From Clostridiales bacterium UBA6114 (GTDB lineage: Bacteria; Bacillota; Clostridia; Oscillospirales; Butyricicoccaceae), in NCBI GenBank assembly GCA_002423435.1, contig DIWE01000028.1, positions 1-64,000 of the forward strand: a DNA stretch of 64,000 bases, written 5' to 3'. Within the stretch, counting starts at the first letter, position 1; each line of letters opens with the position of its first letter. Position numbers and translations under genes: made by a program. Shown in pieces: positions 8,953-17,624 of the stretch. The notes below the pieces were generated by a model that did no database searches, was not told the origin of the DNA, and saw nothing but the letters and a program-made list of their open reading frames with translations.

Positions 8953-9501
8953 TCAGGCCATCTCATAGCCCCGTTTGAGCGCCTTTAAGTTCATCTGGAG
9001 CACGGCGGGCTTCTTACTGAATTTATGCTCGACGCTTTTTCTTATCAGGTCTAAGTCAAGCGCACCGCTGTGCTTTGCGTACGCGCCCAGCGCCACCATG
9101 TTCGCGCACTGCACCGAGCCGATCTCAAGTGCTGCGTTCGTCGCGTCGACCTCCACTAGCCGGACGTTTTTCAACAGTTTTCGCGTCTGATCGTCAAGCC
9201 CGACAAGGCTTTTATTGACCACAACCATTTCCGATTCGTCCATTTTTTCCGCAAATTTATCCATCGACGCCTGATTCATGATGATCGCGCCGGTCGGGCG
9301 GGTAAAAATCGGACTTAAGATTCTTTCGTCCGAAACCACCACCTGGCAGTTGCAGGTGCCCCCCCGCATCTCCGGGCCATAGGACGGAAGCCACGAAGCG
9401 TTCAGCCCCGCATCGATGCAGGTTTCGGCAAATATTTTGCCTGCCGCGAGTATTCCCTGGCCTCCGAATCCGGCAAACAGCACCTTTTCTTTTACTTTCA
9501 C
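8953..9501 (-). CDS. 2-oxoacid:ferredoxin oxidoreductase gamma subunit
   Basis: A 182-residue protein with a GTG start preceded by AAAGGAGG. GFGGQGI near the N terminus and the PSYGPEMRGGTCNC region are diagnostic of the KorC/VorC gamma family. It completes the oxidoreductase with KorA, KorB and the small ferredoxin. The complex oxidatively decarboxylates a 2-oxoacid to acyl-CoA and CO2 and reduces ferredoxin. Neighbouring acyl-phosphate genes imply that the acyl-CoA is cashed in for ATP. Confidence 0.9.
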   Translation of the reverse strand: MKVKEKVLFAGFGGQGILAAGKIFAETCIDAGLNASWLPSYGPEMRGGTCNCQVVVSDERILSPIFTRPTGAIIMNQASMDKFAEKMDESEMVVVNKSLVGLDDQTRKLLKNVRLVEVDATNAALEIGSVQCANMVALGAYAKHSGALDLDLIRKSVEHKFSKKPAVLQMNLKALKRGYEMA

Positions 9502-9520
9502 GGCGATTTCCTCCTTTCCG

Positions 9521-10585
9521 TCAATAAGTTTTTACCTGCACCTCTCCCGTGAGTGCTTTGAACGCGCCCTTTGCCAGCGCTTCCATCTCAAATTCGCCGG
9601 GGAAAACATACGTAGGGGCGATAAAGCTTATTTCTCCCGTCAGTCGCCCCACAATATAATCGCTTCGCGCGATCGCGCCGGTGATGCCGACGGCGTCTAC
9701 CTGAAAGCCCATGGCCGCGCAGTACGCGGCGACCTCCTTCGCAATCAGATGCGCCATCGCGTCAAGCACATCCTTTGCATATCCGTCTCCCCGCGCCACG
9801 CGCTCTTCGAGCTCGGGCACATCGTTCGTCCCGAGATAGGAAACGATGCCGCTTTTTTTGGAGAAGGATTTCTTCCAGGCCGCTTCGTCCGGATCGTCTT
9901 CGGAAGCGATTTCTTCCAGGAGCGCCAGCGCCGGCAGCCTGCCGCACCGCTCGGGAGAAAACGGGCCGTCGCCGCCCGAGCCGTAATTGTTGTCTATACA
10001 TCTGCCTTTTTTGTGCGAGGTCACCGAGATGCCGCTGCCCATATGGACCGTGACAATGTTCAGCTCTTCGGTCCTTTTCCCGAGCTTTCCGGCTGCAAGG
10101 TCCGCCACCGCTTTTTGGTTTAGCGGGTGAAAGGCGCTCGTGCGCTTCAGCTCGGGCAGGCCGGTGATCCGCGAAACCTCCTCAAATTCGTCGATCAGGG
10201 GCGGGTCGACCACAAAAGCCGGGATGCCGAGCGGCTGCGAAAACATAAGGGCAAGCTGGCAGCCCAGATTGGAGGGGTGCTCGGCGTAAGCGCCGCTGCG
10301 GCAATCGGCGAGCATGGCCTCGCTGATCGCGTACACGCCCCCCTCGATGGGGCGCAGGGCGCCCCCCCGCCCGGCCACGGCGCTTAAGGCGTGCAGGTCA
10401 ACGCCGTTTTCCTTCAAAGCGTCCGAGATCAGCGAAAACCTATAATCCAGCTGATCCTGGATGCGCTCGAATTTCTCCAGTTCCTCGTTTTTATGCTTTA
10501 CGTTCATGCTCCAGTCGGCGTGATCGCCGGTAAACACCGCGATTCTCGTCGACGTCGAGCCGGGGTTTATGCACAGGAATTTCAC
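9521..10585 (-). CDS. buk: Butyrate kinase-family acyl kinase
   Basis: A 354-residue ASKHA-fold kinase, the normal length for butyrate kinase. The GTG start at 10585 is chosen because GGAGGTGG lies just upstream and the protein then begins with the conserved CINPGSTSTRIAVF phosphate-binding motif. The DNNYGSGGDGPFSP and VHMGSGISV segments are also typical. It should transfer phosphate from an acyl-phosphate to ADP. A second, diverged paralogue is encoded 13 bases upstream and a phosphotransbutyrylase further up, giving a full acyl-CoA to ATP module. The exact acyl chain is not known. Confidence 0.9.
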   Translation of the reverse strand: MKFLCINPGSTSTRIAVFTGDHADWSMNVKHKNEELEKFERIQDQLDYRFSLISDALKENGVDLHALSAVAGRGGALRPIEGGVYAISEAMLADCRSGAYAEHPSNLGCQLALMFSQPLGIPAFVVDPPLIDEFEEVSRITGLPELKRTSAFHPLNQKAVADLAAGKLGKRTEELNIVTVHMGSGISVTSHKKGRCIDNNYGSGGDGPFSPERCGRLPALALLEEIASEDDPDEAAWKKSFSKKSGIVSYLGTNDVPELEERVARGDGYAKDVLDAMAHLIAKEVAAYCAAMGFQVDAVGITGAIARSDYIVGRLTGEISFIAPTYVFPGEFEMEALAKGAFKALTGEVQVKTY

Positions 10586-10598
10586 TTCGCCACCTCCG

Positions 10599-11621
10599 TC
10601 AGTATCGGCGCACCGGGAAGACCGGCGTGCCGGCGGCTCCGGCGACATAGCCGAGATATCCGGCCAGATCGGGTTTTTCCTCAAGGACAATCGGCGCGAT
10701 CGGCCCGGCCAGCTTTTTAATGCGCCCGGCAAACGCCTCGCTGCGCACACCTTTTCCCGACAGGATGATCGCATCCACCTCGCCCTTTAACAAAAGCGCG
10801 CCGCTGCCAATCCATTTCGCCGTCTGGAAGGCCAGCGCATCGGCGATCAAAATCGCCTGCTCATCGCCGCTGCCGACCATATCGTCCAATTCCTCCGGGC
10901 TGTCCGTGCCGAGATAAGCCAGTACGCCCGACCGGTTCATCAGCCGGTCGCGCATTTGCGCAAGGTCCGCCTTCCCCTTCATGAACAGAGCGGCAAGCTT
11001 CGCCACCGGCAGGTCGCCGGAGCTCGTAAACCCCATGGGGCCTTCGGCGCCGAACACGTCGTTTGCGTCGAGGCACCGGCATCTGTCGTGCGCCCCTATC
11101 GAAACAGTATTGTCGACGATTGCCACAATCGCGCGCATTTCGTCGTATCGCCTGCCGCTTTTTCGCGCCGTCTGCCAGATCAGGGCGTCGTGCTCGCACG
11201 CGTAGTAGCGGCTTTGCTTTTTCACGCGGGCCATGCTCGAAAACCGGTCGAGCGGCAGCATGGAATCGCTGGAAAGCGGGTTGTGCATCAAAGCGACGGC
11301 GCAAAGCAGACGCGCTAAATCCCGGCATAAAAGCGCGAGCCGGTTATACGGATGATATCCGTACCTATCGGCGGACAGATCCGCTGAGGCTGATTCGCAG
11401 ATTTCATATGTACCCGGCGCAAGAGGTTTTAAAAGCCCGCCCGGACAGATCACAAAGTCCGCCTTTTCGACGCCGAGCGCGTCGGCGACGGCTTTTGCCT
11501 GAATTTGCATATCCCCGCCCGACTCGAAGCCAAGGCTCACATTTGTCGTCTCGCCCGCCTTCTCATATGCCGCGACGAGCGTGCCGCCGTCTAAAAAAAG
11601 CGTCACATTCCGGCGTCCCAT
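10599..11621 (-). CDS. Diverged butyrate kinase-like paralogue
   Basis: A 340-residue protein aligning along its length with butyrate kinase, as shown by DVFGAEGPMGFTSSGDLPVA, GVLAYLGTDSPEELDDMV and a C-terminal GYVAGAAGTPVFPV. The N-terminal NPGST phosphate motif is missing; the equivalent stretch reads LFLDGGTLVAAYE. It may be inactive, structural, or have altered specificity. The start is placed at 11621. The upstream frame MVVLCQKAQRKGMV is encoded by a repeat module that also precedes the germination gene at 20116, so it is probably not coding. The ribosome site AAAGGAA lies inside that repeat. Confidence 0.75.
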   Translation of the reverse strand: MGRRNVTLFLDGGTLVAAYEKAGETTNVSLGFESGGDMQIQAKAVADALGVEKADFVICPGGLLKPLAPGTYEICESASADLSADRYGYHPYNRLALLCRDLARLLCAVALMHNPLSSDSMLPLDRFSSMARVKKQSRYYACEHDALIWQTARKSGRRYDEMRAIVAIVDNTVSIGAHDRCRCLDANDVFGAEGPMGFTSSGDLPVAKLAALFMKGKADLAQMRDRLMNRSGVLAYLGTDSPEELDDMVGSGDEQAILIADALAFQTAKWIGSGALLLKGEVDAIILSGKGVRSEAFAGRIKKLAGPIAPIVLEEKPDLAGYLGYVAGAAGTPVFPVRRY

Positions 11622-11750
11622 AGATATGACCATTCCTTTCCGCTGCGCTTTTTGGCACAAAACGACCATGAAAAAGGAATGGTCATATTGTGCATATGCT
11701 GCGCCCGCCCGCTTAGACGTAGATCTTGAAGTTTGAATTCTTTCAAACTT
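11619..11750 (-). repeat. Two-hairpin junction repeat, copy A
   Basis: This segment fills the junction between the phosphotransbutyrylase and the kinase-like gene. Hairpin 1 pairs ATATGACCATTCCTTT at 11624-11639 with its exact complement at 11673-11688. Hairpin 2 pairs AAGTTTGAA at 11729-11737 with 11742-11750 around a four-base loop. A second copy at 20114-20258 has the same order and nearly the same first 70 bases. In both copies the element lies between two minus-strand genes and its last bases hold the ribosome site and start codon of the downstream gene. Confidence 0.8.
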
Positions 11751-11759
11751 TTCCCTCCC

Positions 11760-12680
11760 TCAGCCTCCGGGCCGGCTGATCAAAACCGCCAGCACAATGG
11801 AGTGATATTTCGTGTCGTGGTCGTCGCCGCGGGAGGTGAGTATCAGCGGGACTTTAGCGCCCATGCCGACGCCGGCGACGCGCACATCCCCGCTTAAATA
11901 CATAAGGCCCTTTACAAGGATGTTTCCCGCCTGTAAATCCGGGACGAGCAGAATATCGGCGTCACCCCGGATTTTCCCCGAGAATTTTTTGATATCGGAC
12001 GCGTGCCGGCTTACGGCGATATCCATCGAGATCGGGCCCTCCACAATGCCGCCGGCGATCTGGCCGCGTTCCGACATTTTGGAGAGCAAAGCCGCTTCCG
12101 CTGTTACCGGCATCGCCTCGCGCTGCACCTTTTCCTGCGCACAGAGCACCGCGGCCTTCGGATTCTCCACACCGACGGCGCGCGACACGGCAAAGCAGCT
12201 TTCGAGGATGCTCGCCTTCTCCTCCACCGTCGGCGCGATATTGGTCCCCACATCGGCCAGCACCACCACGCGGCCGATCGCCCTGCACTCGAGCGCCACG
12301 ACGGAGCAAAGCCTCTGTTTTGTCCTGAGCCCGTTCGCGCCGTCAAGGACCGCCCTTAAGAAGTCGCCCGTTTCGACAAGCCCCTTCATCAGAAGCTGCG
12401 CGCGCCCCTCGCGGACCAGCTCGACGGCTTTTACCGCCGCTTTTGCCCCGTCGGGCACGTCGACGATCTCATAGTCACCCGGTTCGATCCCGTTTTTTTC
12501 CGCATGCGCTTCGATCTGCGCCTTGTCTCCCACCAATATCGCGTCGACGATTCCCCTCTTACGCGCGCAGTCTATAGCCAGCAGCGCCTCCTCGCTGTGG
12601 GCGGCGGCGAGCGCCACTGTCTGTTTATCCGCCGACAGCGCCAGCGCCTCAAGGTCTGAAAAAGACCGGACTGTGTCCAT
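11760..12680 (-). CDS. ptb: Phosphate butyryltransferase-family phosphotransacylase
   Basis: A 306-residue phosphate acetyl/butyryltransferase. The C-terminal half has the family segments DADILLVPDLQAGNILVKG and VAGVGMGAKVPLILTSR. It converts acyl-CoA and phosphate to acyl-phosphate and CoA. GGGGGAGG precedes the start. It is followed by two butyrate-kinase-like genes and preceded by a D-2-hydroxyacid dehydrogenase. Together with the 2-oxoacid oxidoreductase these genes give substrate-level ATP synthesis at the end of the pathway. Confidence 0.9.
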   Translation of the reverse strand: MDTVRSFSDLEALALSADKQTVALAAAHSEEALLAIDCARKRGIVDAILVGDKAQIEAHAEKNGIEPGDYEIVDVPDGAKAAVKAVELVREGRAQLLMKGLVETGDFLRAVLDGANGLRTKQRLCSVVALECRAIGRVVVLADVGTNIAPTVEEKASILESCFAVSRAVGVENPKAAVLCAQEKVQREAMPVTAEAALLSKMSERGQIAGGIVEGPISMDIAVSRHASDIKKFSGKIRGDADILLVPDLQAGNILVKGLMYLSGDVRVAGVGMGAKVPLILTSRGDDHDTKYHSIVLAVLISRPGG

Positions 12681-12692
12681 TTTGCCTCCCCC

Positions 12693-13688
12693 TTAATCTT
12701 TAAGCGTCAGTTTATCTTTCACGGCCGGATTTCCGAGCACCTCCGGCCATTTGCCGCAAAGCACGTCGGCAACGCCCTGCGCGACTTTCTGCCGCAGCCG
12801 GACGAGCGCCTCCTCCGTGGCGGCCCCGATGTGCCCGCTCGTGATCACGTTGTCCAGCGTGAAAATCGGATCGCCGGGATCGGGCGGCTCCGTTTCCAGC
12901 ACATCGATTCCCGCGGCGGCGATTTTTTTGTCTTTCAGCGCCTCACAAAGCGCCCTTTGGTCGACAAGCGCTCCGCGTCCGGTATTGATGAGGATCGCGT
13001 CGCTTTTCATCATATCGAGCTGCTCCTTGCCGATCATGTGGCGGGTCGAGGGCATGAGCGGCACATGCAGCGAGACATAATCGGACGACCTTAAAAGCTC
13101 ATAAAGCTCTGCGGATTCAACGCCCAGCTCCCTGCAGAAGTCGGGACTAATATACGGGTCGTACGCGATCACTTTTACGCCCAGCGGTTTGACAAGGGGC
13201 ACCACCTGGCGGGCTATGGAACCGAATCCGACAAGGCCGAAGGTTTTACCCCTCGGGCTGCGGGCGCCGCTGACCGCCGCCACCGACGATTTCCAGTTGC
13301 CGCTTTTGACAACGCGGTCGGCGATCAGCAGCCGGCGCTCGCAGGCAAGCATCAGCGTCAGCGCCAAAACGGCGACCTCCTCCTGGCAATAAACCGGGAC
13401 GTAGGTGACGACGATGCCTTTTTCGGTGGCGGCTTCCAGGTCGATGTTGTCGAGCCCGACCCCGTAACGGCCGATGACCCTACATTTTTCGAGCGCGTCG
13501 AGCGCCTCTCTGTTGAGCTTCACTCCGATCGTCATAACGGCGTCCGCGTCGGCGGCGGCGATACGGATCTCTTCCGCCGTCGAGCAGGGAATCTGCTCCA
13601 CCCTTGCGCCGACCGCCTCCAATATGTCGGTCTCGTAATGGGTCAGGGGCAGCAGTTTATCCAAAAATACCACTCTGAATCTGCTCAT
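12693..13688 (-). CDS. D-2-hydroxyacid dehydrogenase (NAD-dependent)
   Basis: A 331-residue member of the D-isomer specific 2-hydroxyacid dehydrogenase family, close to the phosphoglycerate dehydrogenase/CtBP group. The Rossmann motif is GLVGFGSIARQV. The catalytic set is visible as NTGRGALVDQ (Arg region), GIDVLETEPP (Glu) and SGHIGAATEE (His). It interconverts a D-2-hydroxyacid and a 2-oxoacid, which fits its place beside KorAB: it could make the oxidoreductase substrate or act as an electron sink. The substrate is not determined. Confidence 0.88.
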   Translation of the reverse strand: MSRFRVVFLDKLLPLTHYETDILEAVGARVEQIPCSTAEEIRIAAADADAVMTIGVKLNREALDALEKCRVIGRYGVGLDNIDLEAATEKGIVVTYVPVYCQEEVAVLALTLMLACERRLLIADRVVKSGNWKSSVAAVSGARSPRGKTFGLVGFGSIARQVVPLVKPLGVKVIAYDPYISPDFCRELGVESAELYELLRSSDYVSLHVPLMPSTRHMIGKEQLDMMKSDAILINTGRGALVDQRALCEALKDKKIAAAGIDVLETEPPDPGDPIFTLDNVITSGHIGAATEEALVRLRQKVAQGVADVLCGKWPEVLGNPAVKDKLTLKD

Positions 13689-13694
13689 CGCGCA

Positions 13695-14444
13695 TCACTC
13701 CCTTCCGTCCGTATCCTTGTAAACGCCCAGCCGATAAAACGGAAGCACCTCGTCGGCAATGCGCCTGTACGCGTCGTCTGGCGGGAGGCCCCAGCCGATC
13801 GGGCAGGGCGAGACCACTTCGATCAGAGAGAAGCCTTTGTTTTCGATCTGGTTTTGAAACCCTTTTGCAATCGCTTTTTTTGCGGCGAGAATACGCGCGG
13901 GCTTGTCGATCGTCACGCGCTCGACATAGCACACCCCATTAAGCTGCGCAATCATTTCCGACATGCGGATGGGCTGCCCGTGATAATGCCCGTCGCGCCC
14001 CAAGGGGGAGGTGGCCGTTTTCTGGCCGATCAGCGTGGTCGGCGCCATCTGCCCGCCCGTCATGCCGTAAATGCCGTTGTTGACAAACAGCACGGTAAGA
14101 TTCTCTCCCCGGGTGGCGGCATGGATGATTTCGGCCGTGCCGATCGCCGCGAGATCGCCGTCTCCCTGATAGGTAAATACGATTTTATCGGGCCGCACCC
14201 GCTTGATGCCGGTGGCGACCGCAGGCGCGCGGCCGTGCAGCGGGAACGCAAAGTCTATGTCGAAAAAGTCATAAATCATGCCGCCGCAGCCGACGTACGC
14301 GACTCCGATCGTATTTTCGCGGATTCCCAGCTCGTCGATGACCTCGGCGAGCAGCCGGTGCACAATCCCATGCCCGCAGCCAGGGCAATAGGTAAATACC
14401 TTGTCGTTTAAGCTAGAAGGTCTTCCATAAGCCTTGCCTGCCAT
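13695..14444 (-). CDS. 2-oxoacid:ferredoxin oxidoreductase beta subunit
   Basis: A 249-residue thiamine diphosphate-binding subunit. FTYCPGCGHGI near the N terminus, TYQGDGDLAAIG (the metal and TPP motif) and NNGIYGMTGGQMAPTT are hallmarks of KorB/VorA. The start at 14444 overlaps the 3' end of the alpha-subunit gene by 32 bases, which suggests translational coupling. A longer frame from 14477 is possible but less likely. It forms the catalytic core with the alpha subunit. Confidence 0.92.
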   Translation of the reverse strand: MAGKAYGRPSSLNDKVFTYCPGCGHGIVHRLLAEVIDELGIRENTIGVAYVGCGGMIYDFFDIDFAFPLHGRAPAVATGIKRVRPDKIVFTYQGDGDLAAIGTAEIIHAATRGENLTVLFVNNGIYGMTGGQMAPTTLIGQKTATSPLGRDGHYHGQPIRMSEMIAQLNGVCYVERVTIDKPARILAAKKAIAKGFQNQIENKGFSLIEVVSPCPIGWGLPPDDAYRRIADEVLPFYRLGVYKDTDGRE

Positions 14445-15522
14445 CCAAAGCCCCCCAATCCTTTTCATTCCCGTCAATAAGGCCTTTGATCTTCGCGCCG
14501 ACTATATCCTCGTCGACAATGCAGCCGCCCATGCGCCCGTGATAGTAGACCGGACACCTGTGCTGAACGAACAGCCGGACATCTCTCGTCAGCATGCCCG
14601 CGTTATGCTCCAGCACGACGACGCCTTTGGCGCGCCTGATCGACTCGCGCAGCGCCTCCTCGGCAAAGGGCCACAATGTGATGGGCCGGAACAGGCCGAG
14701 CTTGTAGCCTTTCGCGCGCGCCTGCGAAACCATTTCATGGGCGATCCTCGAAAGGGTACCGAACGCGACGATGACGATCTCGGCGTCGTCGGTCATGATC
14801 GCTTCAAAGCGCTTTTCCGTTTTTTCGGCCTCGTCATATTTCTTTTGGAGACGGATATTATGTTCTTCCAGCTCCTCGGCTGAATTTTTCGGCTCCGCCT
14901 TGCGCGCCTCCCGCCCGGCGCATCCGGTCAGCGCCCAGTCGCGCGCCGGGATTTCGTCCGGACCTATCGGCTCGGGAAACTCGACCAGCTCGATCATCTG
15001 CCCGATCGTGCCGTCGGCGAGCAGCATCGCGGGGTTGCGGTACTTGTCGGAGAGGTCGAAGGCAAGCCTTGTGAGGTCGGCGGCCTCCTGCACGGAGTTC
15101 GGTGCAAGCACGATCACATGGTAATCGCCCGAACCGCCGCCCTTGGTGGCCTGGTTGTAATCGCACTGGGTGGCGAGAATGTTTCCGAGGCCCGGCCCGC
15201 CGCGCATCATATCGACAATGACCCCCGGGATCTCAAGATAGGCCATGTGGGAGATTCCCTCCTGCTTTAAGCTCATCGCCGTGCCCGCCGACGAGGTCAT
15301 GGCGCGGAAGCCCGCAACCGAACTGCCGTTTACGGCGTTTATCGCCGTGATTTCGCTCTCGGTCTGGATAAACACGCGGCCGAGCCGCTGCATGTTTTTC
15401 GCCATATACGCCGTCAGCTCGTTTTGCGGCGTGATCGGATATCCGTAGTATGCCATGCAGCCGGAGCGGATCGCCGATTCCCCAATCGCCTCGTTTCCCT
15501 TCATAAACAATTTTCCGCTCAA
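14413..15522 (-). CDS. 2-oxoacid:ferredoxin oxidoreductase alpha subunit
   Basis: A 369-residue alpha subunit with a TTG start preceded by GGGAGG. The N terminus has FMKGNEAIGESAIRSGC and YYGYPITPQNEL, typical of the KorA/VorB family, and MRGGPGLGNI lies in the cofactor region. The C-terminal part carries the transketolase-like domain with VVLEHNAGM. The best family fit is a branched-chain or general 2-oxoacid oxidoreductase rather than the pyruvate enzyme, but specificity cannot be read securely. Confidence 0.92.
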   Translation of the reverse strand: MSGKLFMKGNEAIGESAIRSGCMAYYGYPITPQNELTAYMAKNMQRLGRVFIQTESEITAINAVNGSSVAGFRAMTSSAGTAMSLKQEGISHMAYLEIPGVIVDMMRGGPGLGNILATQCDYNQATKGGGSGDYHVIVLAPNSVQEAADLTRLAFDLSDKYRNPAMLLADGTIGQMIELVEFPEPIGPDEIPARDWALTGCAGREARKAEPKNSAEELEEHNIRLQKKYDEAEKTEKRFEAIMTDDAEIVIVAFGTLSRIAHEMVSQARAKGYKLGLFRPITLWPFAEEALRESIRRAKGVVVLEHNAGMLTRDVRLFVQHRCPVYYHGRMGGCIVDEDIVGAKIKGLIDGNEKDWGALDGRQGLWKTF

Positions 15523-15541
15523 AATTCTTCCTCCCTTCGTT

Positions 15542-16573
15542 TTACCGGATGCCTGTGACGCGCTTTGGAACCTCCGTGCTCATAACGCGGATATTCTCCT
15601 CGCTTATGCCCTGCGCGAGGAGGGTGCGAAGGAAGCTCTTCCAGCCGGGCACGAATTCGTGGCCCGGCTGGCCGCTGTCGGACGCCAGCATCAGATGCTC
15701 CGGCCCTTTTTTCCAAAGCAGCGATTTGAGCAGGTAAAACGAATAATCGAAATTGATGATCCAATCCTGCATTCCCGGCCAGGGAACACAGCTTGTTTCC
15801 GCGAATTGCAGATAGGCGCCAAGCTCGAGCATTTCCAGGCATTCGTCCTCCGTCGCGATCGTCAGCTCCTGCGTGACGTGGTCGATGACGACATCGACGT
15901 CCATGCCGCGTTTTTTTATGTAGCGCAGGATATCGAATTTCTCCCGGTTCGACACGTGGCATGCCCCGAGGGCGCACCGTTCGCCCTCGGCGTTTTCGTT
16001 GTAATCGGCGAGTATGTCGAGAAGGCTCTTCATGTCCGCGGTGGGCTCCCCGTTTACCGATACTTCGATCCCGCCCGCTGTCTCCATCGCCTCATGCTGG
16101 AAGCGGCTGTTGACCGACGGGAGCCAGATCTCGACGCACTGTCCGTACCCGAGCGCGGTTTTGACGGCCGCCATGTTCATTCCGCCCACCGGATCATTGA
16201 GCACAAGCCCGCCATAGACCTTCACCGGCTCAAACGCCTCCCCCCTAAGCTCCCGCTCTTTCTGTAACCTAGCTAGCAAATCGTTAATCACGATGGCCAG
16301 GTTGTTGGTCATGGTGTTGTGGTCCTTCACAACCAGCGCGGAAATCTTGTTTTCGCTCGCTTCTACACAGGTACTGACAATCGTCGGCCGCCCCGCGAGC
16401 CAGGCGCCCGCCGGAGCCCCGTGCATATGGATGTCCACCAGGCCTTCCAAAAGCGACCGGACCCTTTCCGGGTCCACGGGCCGCCCCGGCTTAAAATACT
16501 TGTACGGCCAAACGGGGCTGGCTCTTTTTAACAGCTCTTCCTCCGATAAGACGGCGCCGAATTTTTGGTTCAT
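15542..16573 (-). CDS. Amidohydrolase-fold metal-dependent hydrolase (DUF6282-like)
   Basis: A 343-residue TIM-barrel enzyme. The start at 16573 is preceded by AAAGGGG; the longer frame to 16681 would run through the operator. DIHMHGAP near residue 45 supplies the HxH metal pair, and VVIDHVTQEL and ASDSGQPGHE look like later metal or catalytic positions. It resembles the DUF6282 branch of the amidohydrolase superfamily, whose substrates are poorly known. As the first structural gene after the operator, it may open a ring or hydrolyse an amide or ester of the imported compound. This role is inferred. Confidence 0.7.
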   Translation of the reverse strand: MNQKFGAVLSEEELLKRASPVWPYKYFKPGRPVDPERVRSLLEGLVDIHMHGAPAGAWLAGRPTIVSTCVEASENKISALVVKDHNTMTNNLAIVINDLLARLQKERELRGEAFEPVKVYGGLVLNDPVGGMNMAAVKTALGYGQCVEIWLPSVNSRFQHEAMETAGGIEVSVNGEPTADMKSLLDILADYNENAEGERCALGACHVSNREKFDILRYIKKRGMDVDVVIDHVTQELTIATEDECLEMLELGAYLQFAETSCVPWPGMQDWIINFDYSFYLLKSLLWKKGPEHLMLASDSGQPGHEFVPGWKSFLRTLLAQGISEENIRVMSTEVPKRVTGIR

Positions 16574-16669
16574 GTACGATTTACCCCTTTCACGGTTTAA
16601 TTTTTCTGATGTTCCGTTGAGCTTGCCGGGGCTTTCCGCGACTTTATCAGCAAGGAGAAAAGCCAATTT

Positions 16670-16698
16670 TGTATACTGCATACAATTTTTTGCGACAA
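16670..16698 (-). promoter_or_regulatory. Operon promoter with GntR operator
   Basis: On the minus strand TTGTCG (16693-16698) and TATACA (16670-16675) are 17 bases apart. The 15-base near-palindrome TGTATACTGCATACA at 16670-16684 overlaps the -10. A matching perfect palindrome sits at the gntR promoter. Repression by the adjacent GntR protein is therefore the likely control of the whole catabolic operon. Confidence 0.65.
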
Positions 16699-16761
16699 AA
16701 AATAAGCCGGCTCCCTTTTTTCCGTCAGCAGCTGCAAAGCCAATTTTACATGGCTTTGCTC

Positions 16762-17448
16762 TTATGTCTGCCCCGGATCGTTTTCACCAAAGGAGTACAA
16801 CGGCGTGATATACTGTGCGATAAAGTCAGTATGGAATTTAGACTTTTTCTCGGCGAGATCCCCGTCGTGATTTAAGATCGCGTCCATGATATCCTTGTGC
16901 TGCTGCCTGCAATATTCAACTGCGTCCTGCTTTGAGAGCATGGATGTATGTAACCGGAACAGCCGGTCTTTTAATGAATTTTCAATGGCGGTAATGCGGG
17001 AGTTGCCTGCGATCTTCAATATCACTTGGTGAAAATCGGTGTCAACCCGCGTAAACGCCTCATTGCGCAGATTGCTGCTCAGCTTCGGTACCTCATCTAT
17101 CCGTTCAAAGGTACGAATCAGCTCCCCCTTCTGCGCATCCGTAATCTTCTCGGCGGCCAGCCGTGCGGCCAGCCCTTCCAGGGCGCCGCGCACCTGAAGA
17201 ACCTCTTTCGTATCTTCAAGAGTAAAGGCATTGACAATAAAGCTGGAATTGGGGCTTAACGTGATAAACCCTTCCGCGCTCAAGATGCGCAGTGCCTCGC
17301 GCACGGGCGTCCGGCTGACCCCAAGCTTTTTCGCGAGCAATATCTCCGTCACCTTCTGGCCGGGAGGCAATTCCTCCGAAATAATTGCTTTTTTGATTTC
17401 TTCCAGTACACGCTTGCTCAACAGGCTATATTCTTCTATCGGACCCAA
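16762..17448 (-). CDS. GntR-family regulator, FCD type
   Basis: A 228-residue regulator with an N-terminal winged helix (KKLGVSRTPVREALRIL) and an all-alpha FCD ligand domain. The TTG start at 17448 is chosen: GGAGG lies seven bases upstream, and the predicted transcript begins near 17471, so the ATG at 17469 has no leader. FCD regulators bind organic acids through His and Asp metal ligands; VDTDFHQVIL and the later HKDIMDAI fit these. It probably senses the pathway substrate. A 9-bp inverted repeat at 16734-16759 follows the gene and may mark its 3' end. Confidence 0.87.
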   Translation of the reverse strand: MGPIEEYSLLSKRVLEEIKKAIISEELPPGQKVTEILLAKKLGVSRTPVREALRILSAEGFITLSPNSSFIVNAFTLEDTKEVLQVRGALEGLAARLAAEKITDAQKGELIRTFERIDEVPKLSSNLRNEAFTRVDTDFHQVILKIAGNSRITAIENSLKDRLFRLHTSMLSKQDAVEYCRQQHKDIMDAILNHDGDLAEKKSKFHTDFIAQYITPLYSFGENDPGQT

Positions 17449-17470
17449 TTGGGTATCCTCCTTTTTCATT

Positions 17471-17507
17471 TGTATACAGTATACATCTTGTTTATGTGAT
17501 ATATCAA
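17471..17507 (-). promoter_or_regulatory. gntR promoter with autoregulatory operator
   Basis: The perfect palindrome TGTATACAGTATACA lies at 17471-17485. On the minus strand TTGATA (17502-17507) and TATACT (17478-17483) are 18 bases apart, so the palindrome covers the -10. The near-identical site at 16670-16684 has the same relation to its promoter. Confidence 0.7.
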
Positions 17508-17624
17508 TAACTATTTTCATGTGATCAATATTTTTGTAAATTATATACAATTCCTCCATCGTTTTTTGTCAACCATGGAAATAAACCATATCCCCGAGGC
17601 CGGGAAACACACCCAGGTCCAAAA

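Noticed and set aside
10599..11669. Shared N-terminal peptide MVVLCQKAQRKGMV in the kinase-like and GerC-type frames
   Set aside because: The match comes from the DNA repeat that crosses both starts, not from protein homology; internal starts fit the families better.
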